In this document: one piece after another, positions 1 to 5,709 of the stretch | Layout: each line of letters opens with the position of its first letter | Numbering within the stretch: position 1 is the stretch's first letter | Source of the DNA: Pseudomonadota bacterium | GTDB lineage: Bacteria; Pseudomonadota; Alphaproteobacteria; Acetobacterales; Acetobacteraceae | DNA: 5,709 nucleotides | Direction: 5' to 3' | NCBI GenBank assembly: GCA_021845835.1 | Contig: JAJZVE010000338.1 | Coordinates: 1 to 5,709 of the forward strand | The notes under the pieces: model-generated | Database searches by the model: none | Seen by the model: the letters and a program-made list of their open reading frames with translations, nothing else | What the model was told of the DNA's origin: nothing | Translations under genes and position numbers: made by a program

Positions 1-131
1 TTCAGGCCCCCCTTCTACAACACGTTATCAAAGCGTTTCAGGACTACTACCCGGAGAGCGTGGCGCACTGCTACGGCTGCGGCCGGCTGAACCCCCACGG
101 CCACCAGATCAAGACCCATTGGGACGGCGAG
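1..131 (+). pseudogene. PaaI-family (hotdog) thioesterase, 5' remnant, truncated by a downstream breakpoint
   Basis: The frame is open from the left edge (first full codon at base 3). It reads AFQDYYPESVAHCYGCGRLN, then PHGHQIKTHWDGE, ending at base 131. The motif H-C-x-G-C-G-x-x-N-P-x-G is the N-terminal signature of PaaI-like hotdog acyl-CoA thioesterases, which hydrolyse acyl-CoA thioesters in the cytoplasm. In that family the next segment should enter the central hotdog helix (a stretch like PGFxxGG). Here the frame instead continues as ISKWRLSAARSRTR and runs antisense through the neighbouring nuclease gene to a stop at 399-401. No other frame restores the family sequence, so this is not a simple frameshift. 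The true start lies left of the window; the GTG at base 60 is internal. The hotdog core, including the catalytic region, is missing, so the product should be inactive. The family call is confident; a pseudogene in the cell is very likely but depends on sequence to the left. Confidence 0.72.
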
Positions 132-147
132 ATAAGCAAATGGCGGC

Positions 148-3100
148 TCAGCGCAGCGCGCAGTCGAACACGCATACAAGAATGCGATGCCGTTCTTGCT
201 GAGTCAGCGTCTGCCGCAAGCGCCTTGCTATCTCTTCAGCGCTGCGTGGTTTGTTGCCGTCCGGCGGCGGGGGCATTCTTTCCCCGCCGAACCAGAAAAC
301 AAGATAAATCCCGTAGCCGTCCGTCGCCGGATCGCGGACATATTTCTCGATCAGTTGTTCATGCATCGCCCGCCAGAGGTCATTGTGGCTGTCTCTCTTG
401 ATTTCGATGGGGACATTGAATCCCCCGGCACCGCCGAAGCTCACCGTGATGTCGGCGCGCTTGCTATCGGCGTAGGAACTCTCCCTTTGCGCATCGATAC
501 CGAGCCGGCCCAGTCGATCGTTGAGGTCTGACAGCAGGGTGTCGCGGCAATCGTTTTCCGGCTTTGGCCGCCCGAGCTGCTGGTTACTGGCGTCGTAGCT
601 CCAATACTGGCGGTAGTCGTCGGTGGCACCGTCGCGAATCTTCCGGGCGATATCGCACAGGTGATCGAGGACCAGGGCAGCGAGATCGGCGGCGCTGGCG
701 GGCTGAAGATTGGCCAGCGTTCGGCAAACCTGTACGGCGTCGAGATGGCGGAAGCTCGCCTTGCGCCTTGCGATGCGCTGCGCATGCAAGGCGCCGCGCA
801 AACGGTTGTGCCATTCGGCCAGCGGACGCAAACCCAGCAGCCGCTCCAGCGCCTGCGTTGCCGCCTCGCTGGGGTTGCCGCCGAGCATGTCGATGAAGCT
901 TCGCACCTCGTCGGCGGTTTGCATCGCCGGGCTGACCCAATAAGGACCCATTGGACGCTCAGGTGGGCTGCCCGGCGCCAGAAGCTCGATCAGGAGCGCC
1001 AATGCGGATTCCGGCAGTGAGGCTGTGGTGAAATGACGCTTCTCGCGGAGGTAGAGAAAGGCGCCGAGGTAGCCGCGACGCACCTTGCTCGCGCCGACAT
1101 GCCGCGCCAATTCCGCTTGATAAGCCTCCGGGGCGAGCATCAGGCCGCAGGCGAGCCAATAGACGCGCTGCGCGTCGTCCATGCTGCCCTGCCCGAGCCT
1201 GGCCGACAGAATCGCCGCCAGGGCGTCCCGCTCCAGATAACGCAGTGCACCCTTGAGCAGCGGGTCGAGCGAATTGGCCAGTTGTTTCTTGCGCGCGCGC
1301 AAGGGAAAGCCCGCCAGCAAGCGGGGCAACGCGGCACGCGCGACGTCGCCCCACGCATCGTCGTGGGCGAGCGGATGAATCCCGGTCACGTACTCCTTAC
1401 CCTTGCGCAGCAGCGGCACGGCATAGGCGATCAACACGTCCGCGACCAGCGCAGGTCGCTCCTGCACCAACGCATCGAACCAGGCGGGGTTCTTGTTGGC
1501 AACATAGGTGAATTGGAAGGCCAGCAGCTTCGACAGAATTGAATCGTCGAGCTGCAAGGCGCCGATGGGGTCGGCGGCGTAGAATTCCTCCATGCCGACC
1601 AGACAGGCTTGGCGCAGGTAGTGCATTCGCCCCTTGGTTTCGAGTTCGACAATTTCTGCCACGCTCGGCAGATCGTCGCGCTTCAGGGAGCGGCGAAAAC
1701 CGTCGCAGGCCGCCTGGACCAGATCCGCGTCACCTCCGAGGAAATCGGCCAGACGCTCGCGGGACGTTTCACCTTCGATGTCGTAATACCCACGCAGATA
1801 GGCTTGCGCCAGATCGTGCAGAATCTTCGGATGCGCACTGCCGTCGCGGATATCGGCGAGATGGTCGCGGAAGAAACGTATCCATTCGTCTTTTCTCTGT
1901 TGCCGGCTCTCCTTGCGCTCCCTATCCATGATCGCGTGCTTTTGTTGCCAGTCGCCGACCGGGGTGGAAACGAAGCCTTCCATGTAGGCCTGGAACGCCG
2001 GATGGGCCGCGGTCCAGTCCTCAAGAAATTTCAGCGCAGGCAGCGTCAGACTCTGTTGCCCGCCCTCCCGAATGAGTTGGTGCACGGCTTGCACGAAATA
2101 GTAGCCGGAAAGTTTCGTGTGCGCTTCTTCCTTCACCGCCTGTTCCAGGTACCAGGGACCGATGTCGGCGGGCGCCGGAGCATCGTAAAGTCTTGCCGCG
2201 CTCGAGAACAGGCAATACGCCAGGTCTTCGCGGGCGATGCAACGGAAAGCGCCTTCGAGCAACAAGGCCTTGTAGCGTTCCGGACGTTTTGCGAACCACT
2301 GCTGGATCCGCGTGGCATGTTTCCTGTCGATTCTGGAATGCGCATACTCGTCGAGACCGATGCCCAGCCAGTCGTACAGCCGCTTGTCCTCGGTCGTATC
2401 GCCATGGGTTTCAAGCCCGCGCGCCAGCAGTTCTCCCGACATACGGTTGATTGAGAAGTCATCCACTGTTCTTCCCAGACTTATAAGCTTTTGCGCCAAT
2501 TGATCCAGCAAAAGCGGCAGTGCCTGGTCGGGGGTCGCTTCCTGGAATCTGTAGCCCCAAAAATAGTCGACTGAATTTCCGCGCTGCTTCGTCGACTGTA
2601 GGTAGCCCAGAACTTCTGTCGGCGGAATGTGGCTCGGGTAAAGTTCGGTCAGCAGCATTCCCAAAAGCCGGTCGTCGCGGTCTTCGGTTGCGCCAGACAC
2701 GATGTCCTGCGCCAGTTTCAAGCAACGGCGGGCATTCCGCGGCATGTCGTGCAACTGTACCCGCAAGGCAGCCACACGGATTTCCGGCTTGTAGCTCGCA
2801 TCCCTCACAAGGGCTTCCAGCGCTTCGTCGAGTTCCGGGAAGAGCGGTGCGTGCCGCAACGCGTCCAGCGCACAATCGAGCAAAGCGAGATCGGCATCGC
2901 TGCGCGACGGGGAAGACAGAATCTCCTTGAGCGTCGGCAGCATGTCCGGCGTCGCCAGCGCGCCGAAGGGCGCAGAGCTCCAATCCTGATAACGAAACCA
3001 GGGATAGCGCTCCGCCTCGCCCTGTAGCGCAGCGAACAGCCGACGTTTGTCCTCGGCCGGGAAATTGCGCACGTCGCCGTAGAGCACCACTCCCAGCGGA

Positions 3101-4206
3101 TCGCGGTCGATCAACTCGGTGCGGGCGCCATGGCACAGCACAGAGAGCCAGGCGGCGAGGCCGCGCAGATCGGCGACGATGCCGCCGTCCTCTCCCGCCA
3201 GCAGGGCCAGCACGCGGCCGAGCGGCAAGCCGCGTTGATTGATCAGAGCTGCCAGGTGGCAGGCACCCAGGTATTCCGCGACGCTGCGATGGACGGGTAC
3301 GCGCTGTTGTTCGCGGTCATCGCGTCGGAAGAGATTGGTCTTGAGCGCAGGCAGCAGGGGCAAGTCGTCAGGTACAACCAGTGAAGCCAGGCAGAAATGC
3401 TGCGCATCGGCGGCGTCTTCGTCCAAGGCGTAGCCGGCGATCCCGGACAGCAGGTGGACCGCACAGAGCCATCCTGCGGCATCGAGCAGCGCTTCAGAGG
3501 AATGCGGCCATTTCCCCCTTGCCTGTCTATGCTCCCGATTCCCTTCGCGCACCAGTTGTCCGCAGGCCATTTCATAAGTGGCTTCGCGGCTTTGCGGCCA
3601 TGACCTGCCGCCGACCGCCAGCACCAGCAGATCCAGGGCCTGAGGGTTGCGCAGCAGTTCATTCATGCCGTGTTCGCCGGCCTTGCGCACGAACCCCTCG
3701 GCATCTGCCGCCGTGTAGCCATGACTCATCAGGATTTGCGCAATGTCGTCGTCGCTCAAGGGATCGAGACTCAAAACAACGAGTTCGCCGCCCGGCGCCA
3801 CACCGAGCAATGCCTCGCGGTCGCTGGCGCCCAGCCAGTCGGCTTCGCGGCAGGAGAGGCGAAAGTGCGGACGCCCCAGACGTTCCAGGTGGCGGCGGAT
3901 ATGATCGAGCGGCGTCCTGCCATCGCCGGCGCCCGCGCGCATTTCGTCCAGCGCATCGATGAACAGGGTCTTCCCTGTCAACGCCGGAGTTGGATCGAAA
4001 GTGGCGAAGTCGCGTGCCTTGACATAGACACCGCCTGTCTCGATCGATTCTCTCCTGAACGATTCCGTCTTGCCGGCGCCCGGGTCGCCCAGTAGCACAT
4101 AAGCGGGTGACTCCCGATAGTGCTCCAGCGGCCGGCTCTCCCGTGTCCCAGGTTCCTCCGTCAGCCGGGTGCAGGTGCGGCGAACCAGGAAGCACGTCTT
4201 GCTCAA
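148..4206 (-). CDS. Large NACHT/STAND-type NTPase with C-terminal PD-(D/E)XK nuclease-like domain; putative antiphage effector
   Basis: About 1352 residues from a TTG start. What is seen: Walker A GDPGAGKT at residues 40-47; Walker B LFIDALDE at 81-88, matching the NACHT pattern D-[GA]-x-D-E; a sensor-like RLSCREADW at 116-124; LRNPQALDLLVLAV at 185-198; and VPVHRSVAEYL at about 303-313. The last two resemble the helical and winged-helix elements that follow NACHT cores. Residues from about 320 to 1210 are leucine-rich and helical with no motif I can name, probably HEAT/TPR-like; a highly charged segment starts at 760. Residues about 1211-1352 look like a PD-(D/E)XK nuclease: E1217 in a first helix, D1252 in RADITV, then E1268-x-K1270 in PIEIKR, Q1284 in the following helix, and GIYLVFWFGG at 1299-1308. 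The family logic of STAND proteins predicts ATP-driven oligomerisation on ligand binding, then nuclease activation. A defence role is inference. The gene overlaps the upstream ATPase gene by 3 bases. No transmembrane segment or signal peptide is evident. I cannot match it to a named defence system. Confidence 0.88.
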   Translation of the reverse strand: MSKTCFLVRRTCTRLTEEPGTRESRPLEHYRESPAYVLLGDPGAGKTESFRRESIETGGVYVKARDFATFDPTPALTGKTLFIDALDEMRAGAGDGRTPLDHIRRHLERLGRPHFRLSCREADWLGASDREALLGVAPGGELVVLSLDPLSDDDIAQILMSHGYTAADAEGFVRKAGEHGMNELLRNPQALDLLVLAVGGRSWPQSREATYEMACGQLVREGNREHRQARGKWPHSSEALLDAAGWLCAVHLLSGIAGYALDEDAADAQHFCLASLVVPDDLPLLPALKTNLFRRDDREQQRVPVHRSVAEYLGACHLAALINQRGLPLGRVLALLAGEDGGIVADLRGLAAWLSVLCHGARTELIDRDPLGVVLYGDVRNFPAEDKRRLFAALQGEAERYPWFRYQDWSSAPFGALATPDMLPTLKEILSSPSRSDADLALLDCALDALRHAPLFPELDEALEALVRDASYKPEIRVAALRVQLHDMPRNARRCLKLAQDIVSGATEDRDDRLLGMLLTELYPSHIPPTEVLGYLQSTKQRGNSVDYFWGYRFQEATPDQALPLLLDQLAQKLISLGRTVDDFSINRMSGELLARGLETHGDTTEDKRLYDWLGIGLDEYAHSRIDRKHATRIQQWFAKRPERYKALLLEGAFRCIAREDLAYCLFSSAARLYDAPAPADIGPWYLEQAVKEEAHTKLSGYYFVQAVHQLIREGGQQSLTLPALKFLEDWTAAHPAFQAYMEGFVSTPVGDWQQKHAIMDRERKESRQQRKDEWIRFFRDHLADIRDGSAHPKILHDLAQAYLRGYYDIEGETSRERLADFLGGDADLVQAACDGFRRSLKRDDLPSVAEIVELETKGRMHYLRQACLVGMEEFYAADPIGALQLDDSILSKLLAFQFTYVANKNPAWFDALVQERPALVADVLIAYAVPLLRKGKEYVTGIHPLAHDDAWGDVARAALPRLLAGFPLRARKKQLANSLDPLLKGALRYLERDALAAILSARLGQGSMDDAQRVYWLACGLMLAPEAYQAELARHVGASKVRRGYLGAFLYLREKRHFTTASLPESALALLIELLAPGSPPERPMGPYWVSPAMQTADEVRSFIDMLGGNPSEAATQALERLLGLRPLAEWHNRLRGALHAQRIARRKASFRHLDAVQVCRTLANLQPASAADLAALVLDHLCDIARKIRDGATDDYRQYWSYDASNQQLGRPKPENDCRDTLLSDLNDRLGRLGIDAQRESSYADSKRADITVSFGGAGGFNVPIEIKRDSHNDLWRAMHEQLIEKYVRDPATDGYGIYLVFWFGGERMPPPPDGNKPRSAEEIARRLRQTLTQQERHRILVCVFDCALR

Positions 4207-4218
4207 AGCCAATGCTCC
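4203..4218 (-). promoter_or_regulatory. Ribosome binding site and TTGA start/stop overlap setting the start of the large NTPase
   Basis: On the minus strand GGAG (4218-4215) precedes TTG (4206-4204) by 8 bases, and that TTG overlaps the TGA stop (4205-4203) of the upstream ATPase. This arrangement favours translational coupling. The open frame extends further upstream to an ATG at 4428, but the extra 74 residues are Arg/Pro-rich and lie wholly inside the upstream gene in another frame, so they look like a shadow. A second TTG at 4212-4210 is only 2 bases from the GGAG, too close to use it. From 4206 the protein begins with a short lead of about 39 residues before the P-loop. Confidence 0.7.
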
Positions 4219-5462
4219 GCCGGGTAGGAAAGGAACTCGGTCAACTGAATGCCACCCTCGCCGACGAGCAGCTTGCGGCAGTCGCCAAAGGCAGCGGCGA
4301 ATGCTTCCAGGCCGCTCACAGCTTTCGGTGCAGGGCTGCTCTTGACCTCGATGGCGACGAGTCGCCGGCCGCGTTCGAGCACGAAGTCGACCTCGTCCGG
4401 CCCATCGCGCCAGTAATACAGACGGCATTCAGGATGGCCGGTGTTGTGGAGATGGGCGCCGACCGCGCTCTCGACCATGCGCCCCCGGTAGCTGCGGTCG
4501 GCCTCTGCCTCGGCCTTGGTGTAGCCGGAGCCCGCCGACATGAGGGCGGTGTTCAGCACGTTGAGCTTGGGGGACGAGGCACGGCGTCGATGGTGTTGTC
4601 CGGCGTATTTCTGCAATCCCTGGATCAGCCCGGCATTGCCGAGGAGGTCCAGATAATGCGCGAGGGTCACTGTATTACCAGCGTCTTGAAGCTGCCCCAT
4701 CATCTTCGTGAAAGAAAGTATCTGCCCCGAGTAGCGGCAGCCGAGGTGGAACAATTGCCTGAGCAGCGCAGGTTTGTCCACCCGCGTCATCATCAGGATA
4801 TCTTTCTCGATGCTGGGCTCAATCAAGCCAGCGTTGACGTAGTTGCGCCAGCGTGGCTCGTCCCGGATGAAAGCGGCGCTGCCGGGATAGCCGCCGAAAT
4901 AGATGTATTCGTCCAAATTGAAGTCGAAGGCTTCGTACATTTCATGAAACGACCAATGGGCGAGACGGATCAGCTCGAAGCGCCCGGTGAGACTCTCGCT
5001 CATGCCCTTTTGCATCAGCAAGGGCGAAGACCCGAGCAGAACGACGTGCAGCTTGAGCCCTTCGGCGCGGTCGGCATCCCACAGCCCTTTGACCGCGTCC
5101 GACCAACGGGGAAGCTTCTGGATTTCGTCGAGAACGAGGATATGGCCGTCTGACGATTGCCGCGCCATAGCGCGGGCGCGCTGCCAGGTCTCCACCAGCC
5201 AGGCCACGTCCCGCCGTCCCGCATCTTCAGGCAGGTAAGCGACGTCCGAATCGGGCAAGATGCCCGGCGGCAATGTCTCGTCCGGGCGATCCACCGCAAC
5301 AAAGGAATAGCGCTTGGGGTTGAAGTTCGCCAGCGCATTGCGCACCAGGGTGGTCTTGCCAACCTGGCGCGGGCCCGCGACGACTGTCATCAAGCGTGGA
5401 AGCTCGGACAGTCGGTCGAGAAGAGTATGAACTTCTGCGCGCTGATATGGCTTACTTGGCAT
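4203..5462 (-). CDS. AAA_14 / DUF4143-type P-loop ATPase with winged helix and C-terminal PD-(D/E)XK-like domain
   Basis: 419 residues, a normal length for the AAA_14-DUF4143 family. Seen in order: Walker A GPRQVGKT at 30-37; Walker B HILVLDEIQK at 107-116; a sensor-1-like LLGSSPLL at 142-149; SESLTGRFELIRL at 155-167, carrying the conserved Gly-Arg typical of this family; YFGGYPG at 188-194; a winged-helix-like segment at about 230-285 that includes TLAHYLDLLGNAGLI; and a C-terminal DUF4143 region with E331, then DEVDFVLE (D359) and IEVKSS (E372, K374), which fits the PD-(D/E)XK fold. The family is widespread in prokaryotes and its cellular role is poorly defined, so no reaction beyond ATP binding and hydrolysis can be asserted. 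The ATG at 5462 is the most upstream possible start, because an in-frame TGA lies at 5489-5487. No Shine-Dalgarno sequence precedes it; the 38-bp dyad abuts it. It is the first gene of an operon with the large NTPase. Whether it is a partner, regulator or antitoxin-like control of that protein is unknown. Confidence 0.9.
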   Translation of the reverse strand: MPSKPYQRAEVHTLLDRLSELPRLMTVVAGPRQVGKTTLVRNALANFNPKRYSFVAVDRPDETLPPGILPDSDVAYLPEDAGRRDVAWLVETWQRARAMARQSSDGHILVLDEIQKLPRWSDAVKGLWDADRAEGLKLHVVLLGSSPLLMQKGMSESLTGRFELIRLAHWSFHEMYEAFDFNLDEYIYFGGYPGSAAFIRDEPRWRNYVNAGLIEPSIEKDILMMTRVDKPALLRQLFHLGCRYSGQILSFTKMMGQLQDAGNTVTLAHYLDLLGNAGLIQGLQKYAGQHHRRRASSPKLNVLNTALMSAGSGYTKAEAEADRSYRGRMVESAVGAHLHNTGHPECRLYYWRDGPDEVDFVLERGRRLVAIEVKSSPAPKAVSGLEAFAAAFGDCRKLLVGEGGIQLTEFLSYPAEHWL

Positions 5463-5500
5463 GATTACTATTATGAGTAAAATTACTCATGATAGTAATC
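5463..5500. promoter_or_regulatory. 38-bp AT-rich dyad of two tandem ATTACT-N6-AGTAAT copies; likely operator
   Basis: The 18-base arms 5463-5480 and 5483-5500 are inverted repeats with a single mismatch (T5472 against G5491, a wobble pair in RNA) around a 2-base centre. Each arm is part of a smaller dyad: copy 1 at 5464-5481 reads ATTACT-N6-AGTAAA and copy 2 at 5482-5499 reads ATTACT-N6-AGTAAT. They are head-to-tail with an 18-bp period. This gives four half-sites on regularly spaced DNA faces, as expected for cooperative binding of two repressor dimers. The block ends one base before the ATPase start codon and is much more AT-rich than its surroundings. It could alternatively act as an RNA hairpin masking the start codon, or be a recombination or end sequence of the cargo module. 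The binding protein is not identified; the winged helix of the ATPase itself is one candidate. Confidence 0.7.
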
Positions 5501-5520
5501 AGCTTCTGCAAAAAACTCAA
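5492..5520 (-). promoter_or_regulatory. Candidate sigma-70 promoter for the two-gene ATPase operon
   Basis: On the minus strand a -35-like TTGAGT (5520-5515) is followed after exactly 17 bases by a -10-like TACTAT (5497-5492). Each matches the consensus at four of six positions. Transcription would begin near 5485, giving a short leader of about 23 bases before the ATPase ATG. The -10 element sits inside the right-hand ATTACT-N6-AGTAAT copy, so a protein bound there would block RNA polymerase. Such hexamers occur by chance, but the position and spacing are right. Confidence 0.45.
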
Positions 5521-5531
5521 GCAGCCACTTG
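5510..5531 (-). terminator. Weak candidate intrinsic terminator after the glycosylase gene
   Basis: On the minus strand, just after the glycosylase stop, CAAG (5531-5528) can pair with CTTG (5521-5518) across a 6-base loop, with one more G-T pair inside. Two bases later comes a run of six T (5515-5510). The stem is short and not GC-rich, so efficiency would be low. The same T-run lies within the spacer of the candidate operon promoter. Confidence 0.22.
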
Positions 5532-5536
5532 GCAAG

Positions 5537-5709
5537 CTACGTAAGTAATTGATTCTCCAGCGCCGCCCGCCAGGCCGCGAGCTTGTTGTCGATCGCCAGC
5601 GTGTAGGCCGGGCTGGTCGAGGGCAGGATCGCGGTACGGTAGCCCAGGGCGGCGAGCTGGGGCGCGAAGCGGCCGGCGGTCTGGCCGTTGAAGCAGACCC
5701 GGACAAGAT
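5537..5709 (-). CDS. UDG-superfamily DNA glycosylase (deoxyinosine/hypoxanthine type), C-terminal part
   Basis: Fifty-six residues plus a TAG stop are visible; the N-terminus lies beyond the right edge. The frame reads LVRVCFNGQTAGRF early and then ILPSTSPAYTLAIDNKLAAW. The block VCFNG followed by PSTSPA is the C-terminal motif region of family 6 UDG-superfamily enzymes (DNA-deoxyinosine glycosylases). In this superfamily the second motif inserts into the DNA minor groove next to the damaged base. The enzyme would excise hypoxanthine, formed by adenine deamination, in base excision repair in the cytoplasm. A mismatch-specific (TDG/Mug-like) assignment is the main alternative, since the catalytic motif 1 is not in the window. 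The C-terminus ENQLLT looks intact, so the cargo junction seems to fall after its stop. The frame one base off that runs from about 5706 to 5452 is a shadow. Confidence 0.8.
   Translation of the reverse strand, partial: LVRVCFNGQTAGRFAPQLAALGYRTAILPSTSPAYTLAIDNKLAAWRAALENQLLT

Noticed and set aside
1609..2454. 281-codon plus-strand open frame
   Set aside because: Antisense to the continuous large NTPase frame, with no domain signature or visible ribosome binding site; treated as a shadow.
4207..4428. N-terminal extension of the large NTPase to the ATG at 4428
   Set aside because: The 74 extra residues are Arg/Pro-rich, overlap the coding C-terminus of the ATPase in another frame, and have no family-like content. 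The TTG at 4206 has a well-spaced GGAG and overlaps the upstream stop.
4107..5153. 348-codon plus-strand open frame
   Set aside because: It lies opposite the well-supported ATPase gene and has no recognisable motif. Long antisense frames are common opposite GC-rich genes.
5463..5500. The dyad as a rho-independent terminator
   Set aside because: The stem is almost entirely AT pairs and is not followed by a T-run on either strand. On the minus strand it is followed directly by a start codon.
131..5537. Terminal inverted repeats at the cargo ends (bases near 131-150 against 5519-5537)
   Set aside because: The reverse complement of the left end matches the right end at about 11 of 16 positions around GCCAxTTG. 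This is too weak to tell from chance, and no transposase gene is present.
1..5709. CRISPR arrays, tRNA or rRNA genes
   Set aside because: No regularly spaced direct repeats with spacers and no RNA gene signatures were found. The only tandem structure is the two-copy 18-bp block at 5464-5499.

Overview
The window is a GC-rich stretch of bacterial chromosome. Its two edge genes are a hotdog-fold thioesterase and a deoxyinosine-type DNA glycosylase of proteobacterial style. I would guess a betaproteobacterium, but that is an impression from two gene fragments and codon usage, not a demonstration.

Layout, left to right. Bases 1 to about 131 hold the 5' part of a plus-strand PaaI-type thioesterase gene. 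Its family similarity stops abruptly after the segment that reads KTHWDGE. About 16 bases later comes the stop codon of a very large minus-strand gene (148-4206). That gene encodes a NACHT/STAND-type P-loop NTPase of about 1352 residues, with a huge alpha-helical middle and a C-terminal PD-(D/E)XK nuclease-like domain. Immediately upstream in the same operon, overlapping it by 3 bases (TTGA start/stop junction), is a 419-residue AAA_14/DUF4143-type ATPase (4203-5462). This ATPase also ends in a PD-(D/E)XK-like fold. Its ATG directly abuts a striking AT-rich 38-bp dyad (5463-5500), built from two tandem 18-bp copies of ATTACT-N6-AGTAAT that overlap a plausible sigma-70 promoter. From 5537 to the right edge is the C-terminal part of a UDG-superfamily DNA glycosylase gene on the minus strand.

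Interpretation. The two ATPase genes look like a compact cargo module of about 5.3 kb that replaced or interrupted a housekeeping locus. The thioesterase remnant marks the left junction, and the right junction should lie between about 5501 and 5536. A STAND NTPase fused to a nuclease is the hallmark of antiviral STAND (Avs/bNACHT-like) defence proteins. Here the order is NTPase first, helical sensor-like region second and nuclease last, the reverse of the classic Avs order with an N-terminal nuclease. The candidate system is therefore a two-gene operon: a DUF4143 ATPase and a large STAND nuclease, probably controlled through the dyad operator. No phage, integrase, transposase, CRISPR, tRNA or rRNA sequence is visible. 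All long plus-strand open frames inside 148-5462 are shadows of the two minus-strand genes.
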